DNA of 64,000 nt from Streptomyces ambofaciens ATCC 23877 (GCF_001267885.1 NZ_CP012382.1:2839001-2903000), one strand, 5' to 3'; shown: positions 16,482 to 25,516, numbered from the stretch's first letter. A program made the numbers and translations. The notes: generated by a model not told the origin, from the letters alone.

Positions 16482-19223
16482 ATGAGCGAGGCACAGCGGA
16501 CGTGTCAGCGTCCCGGTTGCGGCGGGGCCTACGAGGACGTGGGCGGCGGCGAGCTGTACTGCGACACGTGCGGTCTGGCACCCGTCGTCGCCCCGGACGG
16601 CATGGTGGGCTCCACGCCGACGGGCATCACCGGGGGCGGCGGACGCGGCTCGCGCGGCTCGGCGGGCAGCGGCGGTTCCCGCGCGAGCGGCCGCAGTGCG
16701 CGGACGTCCTCGCAGTCGTCGCGGTCCCGGCGTTCGGTCTCGGGGCGCCTCTCGCGGGCGGTGTCGGGCCGGTCCACGAGCCGTTCGGTGTCGGTGCGCA
16801 GTTCGGGTTCCGGTGCCGGTCCCTCCTCGCGCGGGCGCCTCGGCGCCGGTCTGGTCGAGGTCCCGCCGATCCCACGGCCCGATCCGCGCGCGATGGTCCT
16901 GGACAACCCCGAGGTGCCCGAGCGCAAGCGGTTCTGCTCGCGCTCGGACTGCGGGGCACCGGTCGGGCGGGCGCGCGGGGAGCGACCGGGGCGCACGGAG
17001 GGCTTCTGCACCAAGTGCGGTCACCCGTACTCCTTCGTGCCCAAGCTGAAGGCCGGGGACGTCGTGCACGGCCAGTACGAGGTGGTGGGCTGCCTCGCGC
17101 ACGGCGGGCTCGGCTGGGTCTACCTCGCCGTCGACCGCGCGGTCTCCGACCGGTGGGTGGTCCTCAAGGGCCTGCTGGACACCGGGGACCAGGACGCGAT
17201 GGCGGCGGCGATCTCCGAACGGCGGTTCCTCGCGGAGATCGAGCACGCCAACATCGTGCGGATCTACAACTTCGTCGAGCACCTCGACCAGCGGACGGGT
17301 TCGCTGGACGGCTACATCGTCATGGAGTACGTCGGCGGCAAGTCGCTGAAGGAGATCGCCAACGGCCGGCGCACCCCGGAGGGGCGGCGCGACCCGCTGC
17401 CGGTGGAGCAGGCCTGCGCGTACGGCATCGAGGCGCTGGAGGCGCTCGGCCACCTGCACAGCCGCAACCTGCTCTACTGCGACTTCAAGGTCGACAACGC
17501 CATCCAGACCGAGGACCAGCTCAAGCTGATCGACATGGGCGCGGTGCGCCGGATGGACGACGAGGAGTCGGCCATCTACGGCACGGTGGGCTACCAGTCG
17601 CCCGAGGTCGCCGACGTCGGCCCCTCGGTGGCGTCCGACCTGTACACCGTCGGCCGCACCCTCGCCGTGCTGACGTTCGACTTCCAGGGCTACACCACCG
17701 TCTACGCCGACTCGCTGCCCGACCCGGACACCATCGACGTCTTCCGGCGGTACGAGTCCTTCTACCGGCTGCTGGTGCGTGCCACCGACCCCGACCCCGC
17801 CCGCCGGTTCGCCTCCGCGCAGGAGATGGCCGAGCAGCTGACGGGTGTGCTGCGCGAGGTGGTCTCGCTCCAGACGGGCCGGGCCAGGCCCGCCGTGTCG
17901 ACGCTGTTCGGGCCCGAAGTCAGGGTGACGGACACGGAGTTGTTCCCGCGGCTGGACGGTGAGGTGTCCCGGCTGGGGGCGCGGACGGTCCGTACGGGGC
18001 GGCGCCGTGCCGCCACGGCGGTGCCGCCTCCGGCCGCCGGCCCCGCCCTGCCGGGCGGGACGAGCGCCGCGGTCGGCGCGCCCGGGGGTACGGGCCCGGG
18101 CGTCGGGCACGCGGGCGGGGCGGGCGCGGGCGCCGGGCACGGCGGCGGGGCGGGCGCGGGCGCCGGGCACGCGAGTGGGGCGGGCGCGGGCTTCGGACGG
18201 CCCGGTGCGGGCGGTGCGCGAGGCGCGCTGCCGGGTGCCGTGAGCGCGGTCGGTGGTCTCGGCACCGAGGTCTCCGGCCTGGTCAGACCTGCCGACGCGC
18301 CGACCGCCGCCCTCGCGCTGCCGGTGCCCCGGGTCGACGCCGGCGACCCCAACGCGGGTTTCCTCGCGGGCCTCATGGCATCGGCGCCGGGCGAGCTGCT
18401 GACCGCGCTGGCCGCCGCGCCGGCACCGTCGGCCGAGACCCGGCTGCGGCAGATCCGGGCCCGGCTGGAGACCGGCGACGCGCCCGGCGCGCTGGCAGCC
18501 CTGGAGTCCTTGGAGGACGAGCGGCCCGACGACTGGCGGGTGGTCTGGTACCGGGGCCTGGCCGGACTGGTGACCGGCGACCACGAGGGCGCCGCGCTGG
18601 CCTTCGACGCGATCTACGACGCCTTCCCGGGCGAGATCGCGCCCAAGCTGGCGCTCGGCCTGTGCGCGGAGGTCCTGGGGCAGCTCGACAACGCCGCCGA
18701 GTACTACCGCCTGGTGTGGTCGTCCGACCCGAGCCATGTGAGCGCTGCGTTCGGACTGGCCCGGGTCCAGCTCGCCGGCGGCGACCGGGCCGGTGCCGTA
18801 CGGACGCTGGAGTCGGTGCCGGAGACGTCCGTGCACTGCACCGCGGCGCGGGTGGCGGCGGTGCGGGCCCGACTGCGGCGGCGCACCGTGAACGCGGGCG
18901 ACGCTGCGTTCCTCGACGACCTGGTCGCGGCCGCGCGGCAGGTGGAGTCGCTGGACGTGTACGGTCTGGATCCGGCGCGGCGCGAGCAGTTGTCGGCCGA
19001 GGTCCTCGGTTGCGCGCTGGACTGGGTACTCTCCGGAGGTCAGGGTTCCGTCCCTCCCGCCGCCGGAGGACGGACGCTGCTCGGCAGCGGCCTGGACGAA
19101 CGCGGTCTGCGTTTCGGCCTGGAGCGTTCGTACCGCACGCTGGCTCGGCTGGCGCGGGGCGGCGAGGAGAGGATCGACCTGGTGGAACGTGCCAATCGTT
19201 ACCGCCCCCGAACGTGGGTGTAG
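16482..19223 (+). CDS. PknG-like serine/threonine protein kinase with two zinc ribbons and TPR region
   Basis: 913 residues, soluble. Zinc site 1 uses Cys8, 13, 27 and 30; a Ser/Arg/Gly-rich linker (about 50-120) follows; zinc site 2 uses Cys152, 157, 176 and 179, in the place of the PknG rubredoxin-like domain. The kinase domain spans about 199-460: Gly-loop CLAHGGLGWVYLA, Lys229, catalytic Asp334 in LLYCDFKVDN, metal Asp351 in LIDMGAV, then YGTVGYQSPE. The lack of the HRD arginine and the DMG box match PknG. A Gly/Ala-rich linker with GAGHGGGAG repeats (about 525-585) leads to a TPR-like C-terminus (about 630-910). A GGGGAGGGG ribosome site precedes the ATG. Together with the GlnX/GlnH-like genes it should phosphorylate regulators of nitrogen or carbon flux; targets are not visible. 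Confidence 0.88.
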   Translation: MSEAQRTCQRPGCGGAYEDVGGGELYCDTCGLAPVVAPDGMVGSTPTGITGGGGRGSRGSAGSGGSRASGRSARTSSQSSRSRRSVSGRLSRAVSGRSTSRSVSVRSSGSGAGPSSRGRLGAGLVEVPPIPRPDPRAMVLDNPEVPERKRFCSRSDCGAPVGRARGERPGRTEGFCTKCGHPYSFVPKLKAGDVVHGQYEVVGCLAHGGLGWVYLAVDRAVSDRWVVLKGLLDTGDQDAMAAAISERRFLAEIEHANIVRIYNFVEHLDQRTGSLDGYIVMEYVGGKSLKEIANGRRTPEGRRDPLPVEQACAYGIEALEALGHLHSRNLLYCDFKVDNAIQTEDQLKLIDMGAVRRMDDEESAIYGTVGYQSPEVADVGPSVASDLYTVGRTLAVLTFDFQGYTTVYADSLPDPDTIDVFRRYESFYRLLVRATDPDPARRFASAQEMAEQLTGVLREVVSLQTGRARPAVSTLFGPEVRVTDTELFPRLDGEVSRLGARTVRTGRRRAATAVPPPAAGPALPGGTSAAVGAPGGTGPGVGHAGGAGAGAGHGGGAGAGAGHASGAGAGFGRPGAGGARGALPGAVSAVGGLGTEVSGLVRPADAPTAALALPVPRVDAGDPNAGFLAGLMASAPGELLTALAAAPAPSAETRLRQIRARLETGDAPGALAALESLEDERPDDWRVVWYRGLAGLVTGDHEGAALAFDAIYDAFPGEIAPKLALGLCAEVLGQLDNAAEYYRLVWSSDPSHVSAAFGLARVQLAGGDRAGAVRTLESVPETSVHCTAARVAAVRARLRRRTVNAGDAAFLDDLVAAARQVESLDVYGLDPARREQLSAEVLGCALDWVLSGGQGSVPPAAGGRTLLGSGLDERGLRFGLERSYRTLARLARGGEERIDLVERANRYRPRTWV

Positions 19224-19226
19224 TTG

Positions 19227-20696
19227 ATGTCGCAGATGCCCCAGCAGGCCGCTGTGTCGAAGTGCCCGAGCTGCGAGGAACCCCTCGAGTCGGGTGACCG
19301 TTTCTGCGGTGCCTGCGGATACGACCTGTCCGCCGTGCCCGCGCGGCCCGACGACAGTCCGACGATCGCCCTGAACGGCTCGGTGCCCGCGCCGTCCTGG
19401 GCACCGGACGGCGTGGACTGGCCGACGGCCCGGGAATCCGACGGCTCCGGCCGGCCGGCCCCGGTGCACGCGGCGGCCGAGGTGCCGGGGACCGACTCGG
19501 GCGGCTCCCCGCTCCCCCCGCCCCCGCCTCCGGCGCCCCCGGTGCCCCCGACGCCCCCGGTGCCGTCGGCCGCGCCCGCCGCGCGGTTCGATCACCCCGA
19601 TCGGTCCGGCCGGTCCGACGGGTCCGACGCGTCCGAAGGGTCCGAAGGGTCCGACCGGCTCGACCGGCCGCGGGAGCCCGACGAGTACCCGTTGCAGGCG
19701 CCCGACCCGAGGCTGGCGTCCGAACCGGCCCCGTCCGATCCGCGTCCGTCCGGGCAGACCGTGGCCGGGCAGACCGTGGCCGAGAAGGTGTGCGTGGCCT
19801 GCCGCTCGGGCCGGGTCGACGACGACGGCTACTGCGAGAACTGCGGCCACGCCCAGCCCCGCGAACGCGACCACATGGAGCAGGAGTCGGGCCCCGTCGC
19901 CGCGGTGAGCGACCGCGGTCTGCGCCACCACCGCAACGAGGACGCGTTCTCCGTCGGCTGCACCGCGCTGCCGGACGGCGCGCCCGCGTCCGTGGCGATC
20001 GTCTGCGACGGCGTGTCCTCCGCGACCCGTCCCGACGACGCCTCACTCGCCGCGTCCCGCGCGGCCGGCGAGTCGCTGCTCACCGCCCTGCCGCGCGGCA
20101 CGCACCCGCAGCAGGCCATGCACGACGCGATCGTCGCCGCCTCGCACGCCGTCAACGCGCTGGCCGACGAGCCCGCCACGGCCCGCGAGCAGGCCCCCCA
20201 CCAGAACGCCCCCGCCTGCACCCTGGTCGGCGCCGTGGTGACCGCGGGCCTCCTGGTCGTCGGCTGGGTCGGCGACAGCCGCGTCTACTGGGTGCCGGTC
20301 GACCGGAGCACCCCGCCCGCCCGGCTCACCGAGGACGACTCGTGGGCCGCCCAGATGGTCGCCGCCGGTCTGATGAGCGAGGCCGAGGCGTACGCCGACG
20401 AGCGCGCCCACGCGATCACCGGGTGGCTCGGCGCCGACGCCTACGAACTGGAGCCGCACACCGCGTCCTTCAAGCCGGACCGCCCGGGTGTCGTCGTGGT
20501 CTGCACGGACGGCCTGTGGAACTACGCGGAGTCCGCCGAGGAGATGGCCGAGGCCGTCCCCCTCGACGCCGCCGCGCGACCGCTGCACGGCGCCCGCGTC
20601 CTGGTGGGCCACGCCCTGGACGGCGGGGGCCACGACAACGTAACAGTGGCGCTCGTGCCGTTCCCCGCCCCGCCGCAGGGGGCAGGATCGGCCTGA
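19227..20696 (+). CDS. PP2C family protein phosphatase with two N-terminal zinc ribbons
   Basis: 489 residues. Zinc ribbon 1: Cys13, 16, 27, 30; a Pro- and Ser/Asp-rich linker (about 40-180); zinc ribbon 2: Cys189, 192, 203, 206; then a PP2C domain (about 220-480). Phosphatase motifs are complete: VSDRGLRHHRNEDAF, IVCDGVSS, VGDSRVYWVP, VVCTDGLWNYAE and GGGHDNVTVA, so the metal aspartates are present. It begins four bases after the kinase stop codon (a TTG at 19224 is also in frame) and lacks a clear ribosome site, suggesting coupled translation. It is the obvious candidate to reverse phosphorylation by the upstream kinase. The paired ribbon layout mirrors the kinase and the FHA protein. Confidence 0.9.
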   Translation: MSQMPQQAAVSKCPSCEEPLESGDRFCGACGYDLSAVPARPDDSPTIALNGSVPAPSWAPDGVDWPTARESDGSGRPAPVHAAAEVPGTDSGGSPLPPPPPPAPPVPPTPPVPSAAPAARFDHPDRSGRSDGSDASEGSEGSDRLDRPREPDEYPLQAPDPRLASEPAPSDPRPSGQTVAGQTVAEKVCVACRSGRVDDDGYCENCGHAQPRERDHMEQESGPVAAVSDRGLRHHRNEDAFSVGCTALPDGAPASVAIVCDGVSSATRPDDASLAASRAAGESLLTALPRGTHPQQAMHDAIVAASHAVNALADEPATAREQAPHQNAPACTLVGAVVTAGLLVVGWVGDSRVYWVPVDRSTPPARLTEDDSWAAQMVAAGLMSEAEAYADERAHAITGWLGADAYELEPHTASFKPDRPGVVVVCTDGLWNYAESAEEMAEAVPLDAAARPLHGARVLVGHALDGGGHDNVTVALVPFPAPPQGAGSA

Positions 20697-20770
20697 GGCC
20701 GTCGCATGGCGTACGGCGTCGTGGCCGGGCGCGACCCGGTACGGCCCGGGGGACGCGCGCGGGGTGGCCT

Positions 20771-20795
20771 CGCGGACCGCAGGGGGCGGTCCGCG
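20771..20795 (+). terminator. Hairpin between phosphatase and vWA genes
   Basis: CGCGGACCGC (20771-20780) pairs perfectly with GCGGTCCGCG (20786-20795) around a five-base loop, in the 152-base gap after the phosphatase gene. It may terminate or attenuate transcription, giving the vWA-FHA pair lower or separate expression. Confidence 0.55.
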
Positions 20796-20848
20796 CCGGC
20801 AGCCAGACACCCACCACCGTGGGGACGTAGAGGGGGATACGAACCGGC

Positions 20849-22219
20849 ATGGCCAATTTCTCGAAGTCGAACGTGCCGCAGTTCTCGGTGGACGTCTACC
20901 AGAACGAGTACCTGCCCGACGGCGGCCGTGAGGTCAACGCCATCGTGACGGTCACCGCGACCGGCGGCGGCACGATCGGGAGCGCGGTCGCCGCGCCCCA
21001 TCTCTACTCGCCCGGCCAGGGCCCGTCCGCGGCCGTGGCCGTCATGGTCGACTGCTCGGGCTCGATGGACTACCCGCCCACCAAGATGCGCAACGCCCGC
21101 GACGCCACCTCCGCCGCGATCGACACCCTGCGCGACGGCGTGCACTTCGCGGTGGTCGGCGGCACGCACGTCGCCAAGGAGGTCTACCCGGGCGGCGGGC
21201 GCCTGGCGGTCGCCGACGCCGGCACCCGGGAGCAGGCCAAGCGTGCCCTGCGCGGCCTGAGCGCGGGCGGCGGCACCGCCATCGGCACCTGGCTGCGGCT
21301 GGCCGACCGGCTGCTGTCCACCGCGGACGTCGCCATCCGGCACGGCATCCTGCTCACCGACGGCCGCAACGAGCACGAGTCGCCGGAGGACCTCAGGGCC
21401 GCGCTCGACACCTGCGCCGGGCGCTTCACCTGTGACGCCCGGGGCGTGGGCACCGACTGGGAAGTGAAAGAAGTCACAGGGATCGCCTCCGCCCTGCTCG
21501 GCACCGCCGACATCGTGGCCGACCCCGCCGGTCTCGCCGCCGACTTCACGCGGGTGATGGAGACGGCCATGGGCAAGGAGGTCGCGGACGTCGCCCTGCG
21601 CCTGTGGACCCCGGTCGGCACCACCGTGAAGTTCGTCAAGCAGGTCGCCCCCACGGTCGAGGAGCTCACCGGCCGCCGCACCGAGGCGGGGCCGCGTGCC
21701 GGGGACTACCCCACCGGTTCCTGGGGCGACGAGTCCCGTGACTACCACGTCTGCGTGGAGGTTCCGGCGGCCGGCCTCGGCCAGGAGATGCTGGCCGCCC
21801 GGGTCTCCCTGGTCGTCCCGGAGCCCGGGGGCGAGGCGCCGGGCGGGGGAGGCGGCGCGCGCAGCCTCGGCGCGCAGGGTCTCGTACGGGCCGTGTGGAC
21901 CGACGACATGGCCGCTTCCACGTCGATCAACCCGCAGGTGGCCCACTACACCGGGCAGGCCGAACTGGCACAAGCCATCCAGCAAGGGCTCGATCTCCGC
22001 AAAGCGGGAGACATCGACGGCGCAACGGCCAAACTGGGCCGGGCGGTTCAGCTCGCCGGCGCCTCCGGAAACGCGGATACTGCGAAACTGCTTGCGAAGG
22101 TGGTGGACGTGGTCGACGCGGCGGCAGGTACTGTGCGACTGAAAGCGAAGGTCGAGGAGGCCGACGAGATGACTCTCGAGACCCGGTCCACCAAGACCGT
22201 TCGCGTGAAGAAGCACTGA
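20849..22219 (+). CDS. vWA domain protein of the kinase/phosphatase cluster
   Basis: 456-residue soluble protein. A beta-sandwich-like N-terminus (1-65) precedes a von Willebrand A domain (about 67-250) with the metal-ion-dependent adhesion site VMVDCSGSMD (Asp, Ser, Ser), GGGTAIGTW (Thr) and GILLTDGRNEH (Asp). A second beta-rich domain (about 255-370) and a short helical C-terminus (about 375-456, GQAELAQAIQQGLDLRKAGD) resembling one TPR unit follow. There is no signal peptide, so it acts in the cytoplasm, unlike adhesive vWA proteins. vWA, PP2C and Ser/Thr kinase sets are known from the TerY-P triads of tellurite/stress loci; this protein probably binds a phosphorylated or metal-linked partner. 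Confidence 0.87.
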   Translation: MANFSKSNVPQFSVDVYQNEYLPDGGREVNAIVTVTATGGGTIGSAVAAPHLYSPGQGPSAAVAVMVDCSGSMDYPPTKMRNARDATSAAIDTLRDGVHFAVVGGTHVAKEVYPGGGRLAVADAGTREQAKRALRGLSAGGGTAIGTWLRLADRLLSTADVAIRHGILLTDGRNEHESPEDLRAALDTCAGRFTCDARGVGTDWEVKEVTGIASALLGTADIVADPAGLAADFTRVMETAMGKEVADVALRLWTPVGTTVKFVKQVAPTVEELTGRRTEAGPRAGDYPTGSWGDESRDYHVCVEVPAAGLGQEMLAARVSLVVPEPGGEAPGGGGGARSLGAQGLVRAVWTDDMAASTSINPQVAHYTGQAELAQAIQQGLDLRKAGDIDGATAKLGRAVQLAGASGNADTAKLLAKVVDVVDAAAGTVRLKAKVEEADEMTLETRSTKTVRVKKH

Positions 22220-22294
22220 CCCGACACAGCACCGCAGCACCACGACACCGCCGGACAACACAGCGAAAGCTCCGCAAGAGGGGGAAGCTCCGAC

Positions 22295-23932
22295 ATGCCG
22301 ACCTGCCCGAACGGACACCAGTCGGGTTCCGACGACTGGTGCGAGGTCTGCGGTCACCGCATGGCCGGTGCCGTGCCGCCCCCTCCCCCGCCTCCGCCCC
22401 CGGGCGGCGGCTACGGCTTCCCGCCGCCCGCCGGTCCGGCCGGCCCGGGCGGCGGCCCCGGTGGTCCCGGAGCCGAGCCGCAGCTGTGCCCGCAGTGCCG
22501 CACGCCGCGTGAGGGCGGGGCGCCGTTCTGCGAGGAGTGCCGGTGGAACTTCCTCACCAACACCGCCACCTCGTACACCCCGGCCGCCCCGCGCCCGCCG
22601 GCGCCCGGCCCGGGCCCGCGCTTCCCGCAGCCGCCGTCGGGTCCGTCGGGTCCGTCGTACGGCGGTGACTCGTACGACTACCAGGGCTCCCGCCCGTCCC
22701 AGATGAACCGTCCCGCCGAGCCGATCCCGCCGGGCCCGCCCTTCGGCGGCGCTCCGTCGGGTCCCGGTGGTCCGGGCGGTCACGGCGGTCAGGGCGGTCA
22801 CGGCGGCGGGCCTGGCGGCCCGGGCGGCGGTCACGGTGCTCCGGGCGGCCCTTACAACCCCGGCGGTTCCGGCGGACCGGCCGGTCCGGGTGGCCCTGGC
22901 GGTCCCGGCGGGCCCGGCGGCGGGCCTGGCGGGTTTGACGGGTCTCGCGGCCCGGGTGGGTTCGGTGGCCCCGGCGGTCCCGCGGGGCCCGGGGGTCCCG
23001 GTGGCCCCGCAGGTCCGGGTGGCCCCGGTGCACACGGTGGCCCCGCGGGCCCCGGGGGGCCGAACGGCCCCGGTGGCCCCGGCATCCCGAACGGGCCCGG
23101 TGGACCTGGTGGACCTGGTGGGCACGGCGGCCCGAACGGGCCCTCCGGCCCGCCGGCGCCGCCCCCGTTCGGTGGCGACCCCTCGCGCCCGGGCCCGCCG
23201 CCGCCCGGCCCCGGTGGGCCGGAAGGCGCCCCGCAGGCGTACCGGCAGTCCGGCCCGCCCGCCCCGCCCGCGTTCCCGCAGGAGGCCAACCGGCCGCAGC
23301 AGGGCGGCCCGTCCTTCGGCGGCGGTGACGACGACTGGGTGCTCTCCCCGCCGTCGTCCAGCCCTGCGGGCCCCGGCGGTCCGAACGGCCCGGGTCAGGC
23401 CCAGGGCAGCGGCTACGGCTACCCGCAGCCCGGCGCCACACAGGCTCCGCCGCCCCCGCCCGGCGGCGGCTACGGGTTCCCGCAGCAGCCCCAGCAGCCG
23501 CAGCAGCCCCAGCGGCCTCAGGGACCGGCGACCTGGACGGCGACCATCGGCCCGGACCGCGACTACTTCATGGCGATGATGCAGCGTTCCGGCCCCGAGG
23601 CCGCGGGCCTCAACCTGCCCGCGTACTCGCCCGAACAGCAGCGCACCCTCGCCGGCAACCAGATCACCATCGGCCGGCGCCGCCACTCCACCGGCGACAC
23701 CCCGGACATCGATCTCGCGGTGCCGCCGGAGGACCCGGGCGTCTCGCACCAGCACGCGGTGCTGGTGCAGCAGCCGGACGGCAACTGGGCGGTCGTCGAC
23801 CAGAACTCGACGAACGGCACGACGGTCAACGGCGGCGAGGAGCCGATCCAGCCCTTCGTGCCGGTGCCGCTCCAGGACGGCGACCGGGTGCACGTCGGCG
23901 CCTGGACGACGATCACGATCCGTCGGGGATAG
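22295..23932 (+). CDS. FHA domain protein with zinc ribbons and collagen-like Gly/Pro repeat
   Basis: 545 residues. Zinc knuckle 1: [18 protein letters not shown]; poly-Pro stretch; zinc ribbon 2: [20 protein letters not shown] (Cys pairs, about 69-89); a long Gly/Pro-rich region of GGPGGPG repeats (about 150-290); a Pro/Gln/Gly linker; and a C-terminal FHA domain (about 445-545). The FHA hallmarks are [18 protein letters not shown] and [10 protein letters not shown], so phosphothreonine binding is expected. It is last in the signalling cluster. Mycobacterial PknG controls metabolism through the FHA protein GarA, but this protein lacks the short GarA-type N-terminal phosphorylation tail and is far larger, so it is an analogue at best. 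Confidence 0.88.
   Translation: MPTCPNGHQSGSDDWCEVCGHRMAGAVPPPPPPPPPGGGYGFPPPAGPAGPGGGPGGPGAEPQLCPQCRTPREGGAPFCEECRWNFLTNTATSYTPAAPRPPAPGPGPRFPQPPSGPSGPSYGGDSYDYQGSRPSQMNRPAEPIPPGPPFGGAPSGPGGPGGHGGQGGHGGGPGGPGGGHGAPGGPYNPGGSGGPAGPGGPGGPGGPGGGPGGFDGSRGPGGFGGPGGPAGPGGPGGPAGPGGPGAHGGPAGPGGPNGPGGPGIPNGPGGPGGPGGHGGPNGPSGPPAPPPFGGDPSRPGPPPPGPGGPEGAPQAYRQSGPPAPPAFPQEANRPQQGGPSFGGGDDDWVLSPPSSSPAGPGGPNGPGQAQGSGYGYPQPGATQAPPPPPGGGYGFPQQPQQPQQPQRPQGPATWTATIGPDRDYFMAMMQRSGPEAAGLNLPAYSPEQQRTLAGNQITIGRRRHSTGDTPDIDLAVPPEDPGVSHQHAVLVQQPDGNWAVVDQNSTNGTTVNGGEEPIQPFVPVPLQDGDRVHVGAWTTITIRRG
22755..23150 (+). repeat. Collagen-like Gly-Pro-Gly coding repeat
   Basis: Degenerate 9-bp repeats (GGTCCGGGC and variants) encode runs of GPGGPGGPG inside the FHA protein. 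Codon use varies between units, so the pattern is kept at protein level and is not a recent perfect expansion. Confidence 0.8.
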
Positions 23933-23938
23933 CGCGGA

Positions 23939-23957
23939 GGCCCGGCGCCGCCGGGTC
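23939..23957. terminator. Hairpin between convergent FHA and methyltransferase genes
   Basis: CCCGGC (23941-23946) and GCCGGG (23950-23955) form a compact hairpin seven bases after the FHA stop codon and just past the methyltransferase stop on the other strand. It could serve both genes. Confidence 0.5.
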
Positions 23958-23959
23958 CG

Positions 23960-24934
23960 TCAGACGAAGGGCCAGGCGTACGGGCCCTCCGGGTCGTCCA
24001 GCCAGGCCCAGGCCCGTTCGCCGCTGACGGTGATGCCGTAGCGCTCCCGGCGCGGGGCGTCCTCGCGGTCCCACAGGGCGTACGCCTCCTGCGGGTCGAG
24101 GCCGCCCCGGCTCAGCTCCAGCAGGAAGCGGAACAGGTCGTTCTCCCGGGCCCGGCGCGGCACCCCGCCGAGGCCGGGCACCTCCGGCTCGCACCGCTCC
24201 GCACCGCGCAGCGGAACGAAGTACGCGGGCGTGTGCAGGAAGCGTCCCTCGGCGTGCCCGGCGTCGTGAACCGTGAGCACGACCAGGCCGGTGGCGAGCG
24301 GGGTCAGGATGCGGCCTCCGGGACGGCACTGGGCGAGCCAGGCGCGCGGCACCGAGGGCAGCGCGCAGGTGGCGAGTATCCGGTCGTAGGGAGCGCGCTC
24401 GGGCACTCCGCGGGCGCCGTCGCCCGTGACGACGGCCGGGTGGTGGCCCACCGCGGCCAGGTGCCGGCGCGCGGACTCGGTGATCTCCGGTTCCAGGTCG
24501 ACGGTGGTGACCAGGTCGTCGTCACCGAGCCGGTGGGCGAGCAGGGCGGCGTTGTAGCCGGTGCCGGCGCCGATCTCCAGGACCCGGTCGCCGTCGCGCA
24601 CGCCCAGCTCCACCAGCATCAGGGCCATCAGCGACGGCTGGCTGCTGGAGGAGAGCAGCTCGCCGTCGCGCAGCCGGGTCGCCAGCGGTGCGTCGGCGTA
24701 CGCCCCGAGCACCCACCGCTCGCGGGCGCCGGGGTCGGGGTCCTCGCCCCACCGGCGCTCGTGACCGCCCCGGACGCCGACGTAGTAGTACGGCACGAAG
24801 AGGTGGCGCGGGACCGTAGCGAAGGCGTCCCGCCACACCGGGTCGGCCGCCCAGGCGCCGCTCAGCTCGATCTCCCGCACCAGCTCCGCCCGCGCGGAGG
24901 CGGCGAGGCCGTCCAGGTCCTGGTGCCCGCCCAT
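23960..24934 (-). CDS. Protein-L-isoaspartate O-methyltransferase-like SAM methyltransferase
   Basis: 324-residue class I SAM-dependent methyltransferase of the PIMT family. The PIMT-like pre-motif LLSSSSQPSLMALMLVELG is followed by motif I VLEIGAGTGYNAALLAHRLG, motif II LVTTVDLEPEITESARRHLAA, then VVTGDGARGVPERAPYDRIL and the post-motif LAQCRPGGRILTPL. The extra C-terminal 110 residues are unlike the repair enzyme (usually about 210 residues). They match the larger actinobacterial relatives, some of which modify peptides or have unknown targets. GGAGG lies only one base before the ATG, which is tight for a ribosome site. Repair of isoaspartate or another methyl transfer are both possible. 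Confidence 0.8.
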   Translation of the reverse strand: MGGHQDLDGLAASARAELVREIELSGAWAADPVWRDAFATVPRHLFVPYYYVGVRGGHERRWGEDPDPGARERWVLGAYADAPLATRLRDGELLSSSSQPSLMALMLVELGVRDGDRVLEIGAGTGYNAALLAHRLGDDDLVTTVDLEPEITESARRHLAAVGHHPAVVTGDGARGVPERAPYDRILATCALPSVPRAWLAQCRPGGRILTPLATGLVVLTVHDAGHAEGRFLHTPAYFVPLRGAERCEPEVPGLGGVPRRARENDLFRFLLELSRGGLDPQEAYALWDREDAPRRERYGITVSGERAWAWLDDPEGPYAWPFV

Positions 24935-25102
24935 GCCTCCACAGTAAGGGCCCGGGGGCGGCAGGCGGGCGGTGAGGCGGGGACGCGGAGGCCGGCGACG
25001 CGGGGACGCGGGGGCTGGGGAGTGGCCGGGGAGGGCGGTGGCGAGGGGCGGTGGCGAGGGGTGGTCCTAAGCCTGGAGTCCTATGTCCACCCGTCTGAGA
25101 CC

Positions 25103-25516
25103 ATGGACGACGTGAATGAGATTCGGCGCGGCACGCTTCAGGAGCAGACCTTCTACGAGCAGGTCGGCGGGGAGGAGACCTTCCGCCGGCTCGTCCACCG
25201 TTTCTACCAGGGGGTGGCCGAGGACCCGATCCTGCGGCCCATGTACCCGGAGGAGGACCTGGGCCCCGCCGAGGAGCGCTTCGCGCTCTTCCTGATGCAG
25301 TACTGGGGCGGCCCGACGACGTACAGCGACAACCGCGGCCATCCGCGGCTGCGGATGCGTCACGCCCCCTTCGCCGTCGACCGGGCGGCGCACGACGCCT
25401 GGCTGAAGCACATGCGGGTCGCCGTCGACGAGCTGGGGCTCTCCGAGGAGCACGAGCAGACGCTGTGGAAGTACCTGACGTACGCGGCGGCCTCGATGGT
25501 CAACACCGCCGGCTGA
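25103..25516 (+). CDS. Group II truncated haemoglobin (HbO/YjbI type)
   Basis: 137-residue 2/2 haemoglobin. FYEQVGGEETFRRLVHRFYQGV is the usual N-terminal region, ALFLMQYWGGPTTYSD the CD/E region, and His87 in RLRMRHAPF the proximal haem ligand. Trp in AAHDAWLKHM sits at the G8 position typical of group II. Such proteins bind O2 and scavenge NO or reactive oxygen near membranes. Start uncertain: ATG 25103 or GTG 25112, neither with a strong ribosome site. The 168 bases upstream hold two copies of GGCGGTGGCGAGGGG and no clear promoter. Confidence 0.93.
   Translation: MDDVNEIRRGTLQEQTFYEQVGGEETFRRLVHRFYQGVAEDPILRPMYPEEDLGPAEERFALFLMQYWGGPTTYSDNRGHPRLRMRHAPFAVDRAAHDAWLKHMRVAVDELGLSEEHEQTLWKYLTYAAASMVNTAG

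Noticed and set aside
16191..19931. Antisense open frame of 1246 codons opposite the kinase and phosphatase genes
   Set aside because: Arg/Gly/Pro-rich sequence with no domain. It mirrors the G/C-rich third positions of the real plus-strand genes, which keep catalytic motifs and ribosome sites. The same holds for the minus-strand frames at 25-3291, 3823-6153 and 20522-23893.
20849..22219. Reading the vWA gene as a TerY of a tellurite-resistance locus
   Set aside because: No terD-, terC- or terB-like genes are nearby; only the vWA/PP2C/kinase combination is shared.
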